Shown here: piece after piece, positions 11,601 through 18,707 of the stretch | Layout: each line of letters opens with the position of its first letter | Numbering within the stretch: the stretch's first letter is position 1 | NCBI GenBank assembly: GCA_000018565.1 | Contig: CP000875.1 | Coordinates: 3,239,199 to 3,303,198 of the forward strand | Reading direction: 5' to 3' | Length of the DNA: 64,000 nucleotides | Source: Herpetosiphon aurantiacus DSM 785 | GTDB lineage: Bacteria > Chloroflexota > Chloroflexia > Chloroflexales > Herpetosiphonaceae | Made by a program: the position numbers and the translations under genes | The notes under the pieces: generated by a model | Databases searched by the model: none | Seen by the model: the letters and a program-made list of their open reading frames with translations, nothing else | Told to the model about the DNA's origin: nothing

Positions 11601-13478
11601 CCGCGGATGATCGTAGACGCTCCAATCTTCGGTGGCGTGATCATCGGCAATCCGAATGCCCAAAAATGAGGGGTAGGATGTGAAATCGGCAACTTTTTCA
11701 TAGCCCAGCGTGCCATCAAAAATGCCTTTGAAGAAATTGAGCGTGGCCGGAAAACGCATCGGCAATTGATCAAGCGAATCGTAGGCACGATTTGAGGTAA
11801 AAGCCAAATAGTTGGCTTGGTTGGCAACTTGCAGAATTTGCTCAATCGAGCCAGCATCATTTTCATTAACAATTGGCAATTGGATATCAGTCCAGATCCA
11901 ATTTTCCATGCCTGGAATGCCAATATCCCACGAATCTGAGGTGTGGGTGCTGCCTGGAGGAATGTTGGCGTGTGCCCATGCTGAGGCCTGAGTGCGGGTA
12001 TGTGGGCGATCATAAATGCGGCTAAAACCCCAGCCCCAAAGCAGGGTTACAATCGCCACCATGCTGGTTAGGCCAACTGCTAAGCCATGCAACGGCACTT
12101 TGCGGAAGAGCAATGGTGTGCCTTCGCGCCGCGCCCAATCGACCAAGCTAATCAAGCCCCATGCCGCAAATAAAATCAATGGGCCATAAATCGGCAGCAA
12201 ATAGCGCATCGGCTTGATCATTAAGCCGCCCTGCCAGAAGAAGTAAATTCCTGTCCAGAGCCAGATTGGCAAAAGCCCCAACAAGCGCTGACGCGATTCT
12301 GAGCGCCACAGCGCAATCCCAAAGGCTAGCCAGCCCAGCCAAGCCGCCACACCCAAAGGTACGCCCATGCCCCAACGAATCATGTTGGTCAATTCGTAGG
12401 TGTAGTTGCTACGGCCTGCCCATTGATGTGATGATGGGGCATCGACCTCGCCCGATGATGTTGCACTAGCATTCGCAATTGCATTGACAAAGCGTTCTTC
12501 AAACCAAAAACCATTGAAGGCATCGGGCATGCTAAATCGCAGGGTGAACCACATTACTAAAAAGGCGAGGACAGCAAATGGCAAGGCATAAATGCCGCTC
12601 CACAAGAGCCGTTGAAAGATTGCTGCTGGCGAATGATCACCGCGCAAATAAGCCGGATTATGCCAATAGGCCACCATCGCGGCAATTGCAATAACCCCGC
12701 CAAGTGGCGCAAGCGTGATTTTGCAGGAGACGGCCAAAGCCAACGCTGCGCCAGCAAATATGGTGTTGAGCAGGGAACTCCACCAGCGCCGCGATTGAGC
12801 TAAACGAGTGCTAGCATATAAAGTCAACAGGCCATACATCGCCGCCTGACCATCGACCACAAAAAAGTGCGCATGTTGAATCAGTGCTGGCGACCAAGCA
12901 AAACAAAAACCCGCCAACAAGCCAATCCGGCGGCTGTTGAGCGTGCGGCCCAGCAAAAACAAGATGACGATTGAAATCAAATCGGCAATTGAGGAAACAC
13001 TACGGCCAACTACAGCAATTGTGCGGCTGGTCAGTTGGTCTGGTTCAATTTCAGGGTAGAATTTTTCGGTTAAGTAGCGCACGGTTGCCACAGGCAATGA
13101 GCCATAGACATAGCCACGATCGACAGTACGCGGGTTGAGTGAGTTACAGCCGCTGGTTGCAGTAGGGCGTTGTTTGCTAACATCAGGTTCTTCAGGGTTA
13201 CGCGCATTTTTGAGTTGGGCCACACCCTGATCGTTCAGCACAATTTCGCATTCAGTGGTGAGATAACTCCAAAACGAATCGGGCACGCGCAAATTGGGCG
13301 TGATCGCATCCTTTAAATAATACTCATCGGGGTGGATCAACGGGGCATAGCCATCCCAATCGGCTCGATGAATCGAGCGAACGCCCCAAGCCATCCAGAG
13401 AATACCCAACAAGCAGAGCAAACTGATCAAATCGGGGAAGCGTCGCCCCAAGGCACGCAGCGCAGCGAAACGTGGCAT
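5688..13478 (-). CDS. Giant membrane protein: GT39-like domain + two Chlor_Arch_YYY domains + TPR
   Basis: 2596 residues. The ATG at 13478 is preferred over an upstream one because it follows an AGGGTGA ribosome site and gives a normal basic N-terminus. Residues 1-640 resemble a dolichol-phosphate-mannose-type (GT39/PMT) glycosyltransferase, with HPDEYY near residue 50 in the first external loop. Two complete YYY domains follow: NYYYWG near 853, EFPFFSF...DLHAH near 1009 and RMNVVFKFGYEAW near 1279; then NYYYYG near 1736, EFPLWS...DLHPH near 1888 and RMNTVFKFGYQVW near 2172. Residues about 2420-2590 are tetratricopeptide repeats. This is the known two-copy architecture of the family. Inferred role: transfer or polymerisation of lipid-linked sugars, with the TPR tail recruiting partners. 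First gene of a five-gene minus-strand operon. Confidence 0.9.
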   Translation of the reverse strand: MPRFAALRALGRRFPDLISLLCLLGILWMAWGVRSIHRADWDGYAPLIHPDEYYLKDAITPNLRVPDSFWSYLTTECEIVLNDQGVAQLKNARNPEEPDVSKQRPTATSGCNSLNPRTVDRGYVYGSLPVATVRYLTEKFYPEIEPDQLTSRTIAVVGRSVSSIADLISIVILFLLGRTLNSRRIGLLAGFCFAWSPALIQHAHFFVVDGQAAMYGLLTLYASTRLAQSRRWWSSLLNTIFAGAALALAVSCKITLAPLGGVIAIAAMVAYWHNPAYLRGDHSPAAIFQRLLWSGIYALPFAVLAFLVMWFTLRFSMPDAFNGFWFEERFVNAIANASATSSGEVDAPSSHQWAGRSNYTYELTNMIRWGMGVPLGVAAWLGWLAFGIALWRSESRQRLLGLLPIWLWTGIYFFWQGGLMIKPMRYLLPIYGPLILFAAWGLISLVDWARREGTPLLFRKVPLHGLAVGLTSMVAIVTLLWGWGFSRIYDRPHTRTQASAWAHANIPPGSTHTSDSWDIGIPGMENWIWTDIQLPIVNENDAGSIEQILQVANQANYLAFTSNRAYDSLDQLPMRFPATLNFFKGIFDGTLGYEKVADFTSYPSFLGIRIADDHATEDWSVYDHPRVTIWKRTERWNIDAARQQILADVNVDEIYKLRPKVATPMPTMLQQTVAEWREQLTSGSWAWVFEGVANSAPLIFWVLALELLGLAAFGLLWRLKLPLPDRGLGMARLVGLFALALIAWLPAAWHWWSFNRFWIAGVYLVLVALGSLSLLRSRHELRLWWQTRRAAILTSQAIYLAGFAILLTIRYLNPDLWHPGMGGEKPMNLAYLTATLKSVQFPPYDPWFAGGYMNYYYWGYVLMGTPMKLLAIRPEVGFNLALISLFAMTAQLSGSFGYNLLSTLGRAAKKIERRACFTAVGAAVALMLLGNLVQPVFYFNSARVLGNSELSWSNPEQSSQGIWLEGGSPVADAAAGFAKRLDGESFNLRPEWPYWNATRVIPPSTISEFPFFSFLYGDLHAHIIGLSLLVLLLLGLVGLYKAPTISGRALAGWSIALGILVGALKATNVWDYPLSLALSAVALLVVGWQQSRTVAWPKRWLWIVLPPIALFVAMTVVWSPFNRYLATGDYGKPQLLTNDQRMSIREFTVLYGLWFWILIPWMLLLARRIWGIRSTLIGVGSTLIWMAVISLLQDRVTLLDMSVEPSKIALLINNLFKQAIAQRAASIVILLPLTAWSIALLWSALAGRTRRREVVPLALTSAGILLLLLTETIVLPGAGRMNVVFKFGYEAWALLALAAASVVPLTLSAFRSVVRSALAAPLRISWATVTSLLVLGALVYPITATQAKVADRYVADAPRGLDGMAWMEGATWVENREIAIKDDAAAIRWMRANIEGTPTVLEASTSAYRWNSRIATWTGLPTLIGWDGHQNQQRAPAEAAGIIANRKNIIQQIYTAFDPNTAQNYLDRYGVSVIYLGGLERAVYGDLLPVFEQLKASGRWRVAYDSGTTQIYLRTDAKVPAPTALPPVELPGIPPDNPVAAISMAEKPLPQATVDNKVETPRVDGFADWAWINQNQAAAVLLWLLFFEVVGLLAFPIVAQALRSSLAAAWSASKIAGILLLGWLIWLPTSLGFWQWTRLSVIVGLAMLAALALAAWYFGAAQRIRQAWRQQRRAIIISEVLFISLFAVWTLVRAANPDLWHPYWGGEKPFEFGFLNAVLRSPNMPPLDPFYSQGTINYYYYGLYLMALPMKLFGLNSAIGFNLAVATVGALIGIGAWAVGLVVTRRLKVAAMALVAVALLGNLAGVLPIGTSTGIGGVVRAWQACELGGEGRETACAPLDGDSNLAAMISDAMANGTSENFTRRLAGGVPWFWGPSRVTVSDGLNTINEFPLWSVIFADLHPHLIALPITLLVVALAWEVSRRRRLRRQLPAFGLAALAVGSLAAANAWDVPTYGLVLIVGLMARGWQAPQRRWWATLGYSLLGVATVALGLLLYAPFLGSYKAPVGGVWPIRVGTALVPWLAIYGLFLLMITTWLLLPLKRAEPTPFWDWVKATRGRWLIGYGLAAAAVIVYFLTRSDAAKSAITEPSVLPDLATIYKPIFSAGIPVRLLIGLLLAGLIRRFINRVASPSARWAIVLGLVGGLVALGIELIFIRDHLAPGSWDGGPGDSERMNTVFKFGYQVWVLWALSAALLLPHIASALRNSRVAKYSWQTAVSVGVVLALFFPIFGTLSRVGMRFDKPLQGLTLDGLAYMQTAEYSVNNGVVNLADDLTAIRWITENITGTEILLQSEQEFYRAFGVRITANTGLPTVISALHAGEQRPGPLVDQRIRDVMEMYSSLDVLRTQWLLNKYGVDYVYVGQIERLRDPMGVDKFVTMAGVQQVYQNNSVTIYKTTPQLRELAMQWRDGVVPAPVVPNTPVDQAGNQVEAAVALYESDPNNAGYAFEAGKQLWQAGQADRAAAILGRAADVHPNDIGLHHLLGDVLLSLKRYDQVVLAYEQAYNAGPTPQNQTKLGQGYFAWAELDRTKLDAAAAQFSAAIIADSQFADPHYHLAEVYRLQGNNAEARREYETYLSIAPPEGLWVGSAQERLKNLP

Positions 13479-14109
13479 AGTTATCACCCTGAACTCAACA
13501 ACGGGCGAATTATAGCGCAAAATTGGCTTGCATGGGGAAACGGGTAAAGGCAAAAGGCAAAAATCAAAAGAGTAAGCGTTTAACGCAGAGGCGCAGAGCA
13601 GAGGATGGCTTTAGGCTATCGGGGATTGTTCCAATAGCTCATAGTCAATAGCTGTAATGGTTCATTAGGTTGGCAACCAGTGCTCGTTCCCTCACCCCCA
13701 ACCCCTCTCCCACGGCGGTGGGCGAGGGGCTTTTAGCGTTACGTTCCCTCACCCCCAACCCCTCTCCCACGGCGGTGGGCGAGGGGCGTTCTACCCATTC
13801 ATGATTAAGGGTTACCCATCGCCTGCTGGGCGGGAGAGGGGGTCAGGGGGTGAGGGGAAAGACGCTCTTGGACTTTCTTATTCCAAGCATCCAACTCACC
13901 CAACATTCGTGCCCTTCGTGTCCTTCGCGGTTAAATCGCATCCTCTATCCTTCGCCTCTCTGCACTAAAGACCGAAACCGCGAAGAACGCGAAGAGCGCT
14001 AAGTTTAGTTACTATTTTTTTTGTGATTATAAACATTCCAAGCATCCAACTCACCCAACATTCGTGCCCTTCGTGTCCTTCGTGGATCGAAACTCTCACG
14101 CCCCGAACT
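13479..14109. repeat. Intergenic region packed with dispersed repeats
   Basis: No gene is supported. 13579-13600 carries the AACGCAGAGGCGCAGAG motif. 13689-13857 holds two and a half copies of the CCCTCACCCCCAACCCCTCT hairpin repeat. 13881-13928 and 14036-14083 are an apparently identical 48-bp direct repeat that ends in the CTTCGTG family. 13966-14002 is the complementary form (CCGCGAAGAACGCGAAG). The region separates the YYY operon from the defence island, and both flanking genes are on the minus strand. Confidence 0.8.
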
Positions 14110-17100
14110 CTATGCATAAATATACTCATAGCACACCAAGGTCAGATCATCGCGGGTAATCATGCTAACGGGGCCACTCGGCTCAAGATTGCTGCGACCT
14201 TGGGTTTGGTAAAGTTCGCGTAGCACCTCAAGCAGCGCAAGCAAATCGTTGTCGGCGTTGTAGCGATTGAGCGTTTTACGCAAACGTTGCACGACCGCGC
14301 CAACTTGGGGTTCTTTGAGCATTTTGCGCAATTCGCGCACTTCGCCGCGATCAACGCCAGGCTGTGCAAGATTGTTGTGGAGCAATTGGGCGATCACGTT
14401 TTGTTCCGGTGCAACGATTTTATCGACCACCGTCGCCGTGACTTGTTGCTGAACATCGCGCAAAATGCTGTTGAGAATGGTGTCGTGGATGGCGAAAATA
14501 TCAACTTCGCTATAGGGCGGGGCAAAGCGTGGCGTATCTGGGCTACAGGCAATCAGCTGCATAATGGTGTAGCGATTATCGGTAATCGTTTGTTTTTCAA
14601 GGTCGTAGTAGCGCCAAAAATGGGCGGTGCTGCCATCACGCGGCGCAGTGAAATAGAAAAACAGGCCTTTGGCATTACGTCGCTCAATCCCCGAATGAAT
14701 CCCATCATCAAGGTCGGTCAGCCAGCGTTGGGCATCGGTCGCCAGCACATTTTGCAATTCGGCAAATAATGATTCGCTGCTCGCTAGCTCCAAAAATGAT
14801 TCTTGTTCCTCGATCACGCTATGATCTTCGTCGGCGATGCGCTTGAGCGTGTTGAAATCGCGCGGCGTAACGACTTCGCCCAACACGCTAGCATCTAAAA
14901 AGCCCGTTTGGTTGATCAAATCGATTTTGCTGGTCAGGCTGCGCACCAAGCCCAGCAAAGCTTCGAGTTCGCGCTCAGGAAACATATTGTACACATGCAG
15001 CAGATCGAAATTCGAGCCAAGCCGATCGATCCGGCCTGCCCGTTGGACCATGCGCGTCGGGTTCCAGTGCAAATCGTAGTTGAGCAAATGGCCGCAATCT
15101 TGCAAATTATGGCCCTCGGAAAGCACATCGGTGGCGATCAAAATTTGTACTTCGTCGCTTGTGCCAACCAATTCGGGTTGGTTGCTGGCGCGTGGCGCAA
15201 AATGGCTCACAATTCGCGTCCGATCGGTCGTTTTGACGCTGCTATCAATGCGCCGAATTGTTGGATTGCCAAGCGTGGCCAGCCATTCAGCATTGCTTGC
15301 CTCAGTCAAGGCTTGATAGACATAGCGGGCTGTATCTTTGTAATAGGTAAAAATCACCACTTTGCAGCCGTTGAGTTGGCTGGCAAGTAGGCTTTGCAAT
15401 TGCAGCAATTTGGCATCGTGGCTGGCTTGAATGTGTTTAATCGCATGCCAAATTTCGTTCAGCGCATCAATATCTGCTTGCAAAGCCCGATGCAAACGCC
15501 GCCGATCGTATTTACTGGCCTCAAGTTTGGGCAGTTTGGCAATAATCAGGCTGGCGGCGGCATGCTCATCAAGCGCCGAGGCCTGCGAACTGGGCGTGCT
15601 ATCGTCGCTATCTTCTTCGTCGGCTTCGAGCAAGCGCATGGCCTGCTGAAACGACACCGAATCGAGCACAATCCCATCTTGCACATATTCGGCAAAGGTT
15701 TTGACAAAGGCCAACGAACGGCGAATTGAAATGCGAAAGGCTTCGATACTCGATTCGAGCCGCTTGAGAAAGCGACTTTTGAAAATACCCACCAGCGCTG
15801 CTTGTCGCCCCAGCTCAAATTCATCTTGGTCGCTGGGGCGCAGTTTGTAGGCCTCAAGGTTGTAGTGAGCGAGATGTAGGCCTTCGATTGAACCAATAAT
15901 ATTTTGATATAAGCCACTGTAGGCCGCTTGTAAATCGTATTCGACGCTGTGCAGTTGGCGGGTTGGCCAGCGAATTGGCTCGCCATGAATCAGCGCTTCG
16001 GGGTAGGCTCGCCGAATAAATTGGCGCGTGCGGCGAATCACCACTTCTTCGAGCAGGTTAAAGATGCGAATCGAACCAGCTTCCAACGATTCGCACCGCG
16101 CTGCCAAGAAATATTTGTATAAATCGCCGATGCCAGCCGAAGCAAAGTAGCTGCGGTCGTTGCCGGTAAACAGATTAATTTGGTTGTATAAATCGAAAAT
16201 ATTGTTGTTAATGGGGGTGGCGGTCAGCAAAATCAGCTTTTTGCGGCTACCGCTGCGCCCGCGTCGCCCATTGGCCGCCAGTAAAAGCTCAAGTTGTTGG
16301 TAGCGTTTGGCGCGTTTGTTGCGAAAGTTGTGGGCTTCATCGACCAAAATCAGATCAACATCGAAAAACTCGCGGCCATCAAATTCGTCGAGGCCCAACC
16401 GTTCTTGGGTCAGCACTTGGGCGGCGATCGTGGCGCTGTGCAATTCACGCTCCCACATGCCACGCAGCGAGGCCGGACAAATCACCAAGGCTTTTTGGCG
16501 CTGATGGTAGGCGTAATCTTCCAGCAGTTTTTTGCCAATCCAAGTTTTGCCCAAGCCCACCGAGTCGGCGACAATCGCGCCATCGTATTGGGCTAAAATG
16601 CGCCGCGCCTTGCGCACTGCATCTTCTTGAAATTCGGCTAGCTCAACCGCCGAACGGGTGGCTGGTTGTTGGTCGCGCTCAGCTAAATCATCTTTAAAAT
16701 AGGTATACAGCGCTTTCATGTAAATTTCGTAGGGGCTATATTCGCGCCCGCCAAATTTGGAGTTTTCCAACAGTTCGATCAATTGTTCTTTATAATCAAG
16801 CGCATGCTGCCATTGTTGCTCATACCAACGCGAAAGATCGAGAATAGCTCGCGTGCCAATTTCGCTTTTGAGCATGCGTTCATGTTCAAGTTCAAGCGGC
16901 GCAGCACTCAGTTGGGCGGCATGCTGGGCAACCGTAGCTTTAGCTTCAGCATCATCAAGCTCAGCGTCGGTGAGCAGGGTTTTGTGCACCAAATTTAGTT
17001 CATGATTGCTGACCAAGCCTGGCCCAGTGAAATTGCTGCTGCCCACAATGCCAACAATCGGCGTGAGCGGATCAAACACATTGGCAGCGGGCAAGCGACC

Positions 17101-17505
17101 ATACAATAAATAGCATTTGGCATGCAAAAATGCGCGGCGGCCTTTTTCGCCAGCCAACAAGCCCGTATACAAACGCACCTCAACCTCGTCGCGGCGCAAA
17201 AAGCGAATCAGCTGTTCGACTAAGCGCAAGGTGCGTTCAGTAAAGGCTTCGGCGTTCAGTTCATGGCGCAAAAACGCGCTCGAATCGGGTCGCATACCCA
17301 AATCATCAGCTGCCACTGGTTTATCGCCCAGCAGTAAACGCACTTGGCCTGTGGTTTCCAGCTCGTGGCGCAGCTGTTCAAAGCCGCGAATGCTGAAATA
17401 GGCCGTGGCAATATCTAGCGATTGGTCGCTCGCTCGGCTCAGTAAGTAGCGCAGCACGTCGGCGAGGCGCTGCTCAATATTATCAATCACATAGGGAATT
17501 TGCAT
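14110..17505 (-). CDS. PLD-like nuclease + SNF2-family helicase (defence-type)
   Basis: 1131 residues. Residues 1-230 form a phospholipase D-like domain with one active-site motif (HAKCYL near residue 128, GSSNFT near 155), as in DNA-cutting PLD enzymes that act as dimers. Residues about 290-900 are a superfamily-2 SNF2-type motor: GLGKT (Walker A), DEAHNFRN (motif II), TATPINN (motif III) and QRAGRIDRLG (motif VI). The rest is helical. Such PLD-helicase fusions accompany DNA methylases in DISARM-like and other restriction-type defence loci, where the helicase probably translocates on invading DNA. AAGGT lies just before the ATG. It follows the methylase locus on the same strand, separated by a GC-rich repeat. 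No drmA/drmB-like genes are present, so it is not a standard DISARM. Confidence 0.88.
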   Translation of the reverse strand: MQIPYVIDNIEQRLADVLRYLLSRASDQSLDIATAYFSIRGFEQLRHELETTGQVRLLLGDKPVAADDLGMRPDSSAFLRHELNAEAFTERTLRLVEQLIRFLRRDEVEVRLYTGLLAGEKGRRAFLHAKCYLLYGRLPAANVFDPLTPIVGIVGSSNFTGPGLVSNHELNLVHKTLLTDAELDDAEAKATVAQHAAQLSAAPLELEHERMLKSEIGTRAILDLSRWYEQQWQHALDYKEQLIELLENSKFGGREYSPYEIYMKALYTYFKDDLAERDQQPATRSAVELAEFQEDAVRKARRILAQYDGAIVADSVGLGKTWIGKKLLEDYAYHQRQKALVICPASLRGMWERELHSATIAAQVLTQERLGLDEFDGREFFDVDLILVDEAHNFRNKRAKRYQQLELLLAANGRRGRSGSRKKLILLTATPINNNIFDLYNQINLFTGNDRSYFASAGIGDLYKYFLAARCESLEAGSIRIFNLLEEVVIRRTRQFIRRAYPEALIHGEPIRWPTRQLHSVEYDLQAAYSGLYQNIIGSIEGLHLAHYNLEAYKLRPSDQDEFELGRQAALVGIFKSRFLKRLESSIEAFRISIRRSLAFVKTFAEYVQDGIVLDSVSFQQAMRLLEADEEDSDDSTPSSQASALDEHAAASLIIAKLPKLEASKYDRRRLHRALQADIDALNEIWHAIKHIQASHDAKLLQLQSLLASQLNGCKVVIFTYYKDTARYVYQALTEASNAEWLATLGNPTIRRIDSSVKTTDRTRIVSHFAPRASNQPELVGTSDEVQILIATDVLSEGHNLQDCGHLLNYDLHWNPTRMVQRAGRIDRLGSNFDLLHVYNMFPERELEALLGLVRSLTSKIDLINQTGFLDASVLGEVVTPRDFNTLKRIADEDHSVIEEQESFLELASSESLFAELQNVLATDAQRWLTDLDDGIHSGIERRNAKGLFFYFTAPRDGSTAHFWRYYDLEKQTITDNRYTIMQLIACSPDTPRFAPPYSEVDIFAIHDTILNSILRDVQQQVTATVVDKIVAPEQNVIAQLLHNNLAQPGVDRGEVRELRKMLKEPQVGAVVQRLRKTLNRYNADNDLLALLEVLRELYQTQGRSNLEPSGPVSMITRDDLTLVCYEYIYA

Positions 17506-17550
17506 GAGCTTACCTTTTGTATGATTTACGAAGGCTATTGGTGTTACGTT

Positions 17551-17660
17551 CCCTCACCCCAACCCCTCTCCCACTGCGGCGGGCGAGGGGCATTCCAATG
17601 ATCATGATTCGGGTGCTTCCCCCTCGCTCGCTTGCGGGAGAGGGGGCTAGGGGGTGAGGG
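17551..17660. repeat. GC-rich hairpin repeat between methylase and helicase genes
   Basis: One copy of the CCCTCACCCCAACCCCTCTC ... GGGGGTGAGGG family. It fills most of the gap between the two defence genes and could fold in the transcript. Confidence 0.75.
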
Positions 17661-17666
17661 CATCGC

Positions 17667-18707
17667 CTAAATCCGCAATAGCTCGAAGGCCCATTCGCGC
17701 AGTTGCTCGGCCTCGCTGCGTGGAATAACTTCGTCGTGGGCGGCTTTGTTGCGCAATTTGAGCATGGCTTGGTTGTTCAGCACTTCAACCAAACCGCCAG
17801 CCCCAAACACATTGCGGTTGCCAAAACGCTGGCTCACAAAACTGCGCAAGGCTTGCTCTTTGTTGCTGCGCAAGATAATCGGGTAGTTGCCCAAGGTTAG
17901 GTGACGCTTGCCCAGCATAAATTCGGCTAAAAAGTCGTTGCGGCATTCGTTGGCTCCATAGCCCGATTCGTCGCGAAAGGGCTTGAAGATTGCTTCATGC
18001 AGCAGGGTTTCGACCGCTTTGGTGAAGGGGATTACGCCGATCGAGAAATCCATGGTTTCGTCGTCGGTCAGCAGGCTATATTCGCCAGTCCGTAAAAATG
18101 TGGGAATATCGGGCGGGAGGTTGCGCCAATCGGGCAGCGCAGCATCAAGCGTCGCTTCAATGCTGATCGGCTCGACCCGTTCGAAGAAGCGTTCAGCTGC
18201 TGGCAGAATTTCTTCGGCAATTTTGTCAATTACGGCATCGGTTTGTTCGTCGCTGGTCGCTGCGCCCAATTCTTTGAGTACGTTGGCTTTGGCTTCGCTC
18301 AGGGCTTGCTCATATTGCGGGCGTTCGATCAGCTCAATCTCGGCGGCGCTCAAGCCATACAAACGATAGACAATTTTGTCGATCAAGGCATCAGTGCGGG
18401 CTAAATCGGCCTTGATTGGCAGTAATTCATCGAGCGATTGGCGGTAGGCTTGGGCAATGCTGGCTTCGATTTCGCTGAGATTGGCGGCAAAACGATTGCG
18501 GTTTTGTTGCAGCCGATACCAGAAGTCGCTCCAACTGACGGCGCGTTGGCCTTTTTGGTAGTCGCCAAGGTAGCCTTGGATGATCGTTTTGCCCGTCAGG
18601 CTGTCGAGGCCAGTTTCGCCTTTTTTGGGCTGAATCCGTAGTTGGCTTTCGAGCCAATTCAAGAAGCGCTTGCTGGCTTGTTGCTTGGCTTTGTTCAGCT
18701 CGATCAT
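17667..18707 (-). CDS. C-terminal part of the Eco57I-class methylase, now out of frame, with HEPN-like end
   Basis: 346 residues from the first ATG, but the frame is open further upstream, through YGDVVHDLLAYLAQQ and into the 5-bp repeat. There is no ribosome site before the ATG, so it is probably not translated alone. The first 100 residues (MIELNKAK..., RLYGLSAAEIELIE) match the usual C-terminal helices of Eco57I/PglX-type methylases, so this belongs to the gene upstream. The last 60 residues carry RNKAAH (an R-x4-H motif) in a helical context, reminiscent of HEPN ribonuclease or nucleotide-binding domains; this is tentative. A gain of one repeat unit or a loss of two would fuse it to the methylase body. 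Confidence 0.7.
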   Translation of the reverse strand: MIELNKAKQQASKRFLNWLESQLRIQPKKGETGLDSLTGKTIIQGYLGDYQKGQRAVSWSDFWYRLQQNRNRFAANLSEIEASIAQAYRQSLDELLPIKADLARTDALIDKIVYRLYGLSAAEIELIERPQYEQALSEAKANVLKELGAATSDEQTDAVIDKIAEEILPAAERFFERVEPISIEATLDAALPDWRNLPPDIPTFLRTGEYSLLTDDETMDFSIGVIPFTKAVETLLHEAIFKPFRDESGYGANECRNDFLAEFMLGKRHLTLGNYPIILRSNKEQALRSFVSQRFGNRNVFGAGGLVEVLNNQAMLKLRNKAAHDEVIPRSEAEQLREWAFELLRI

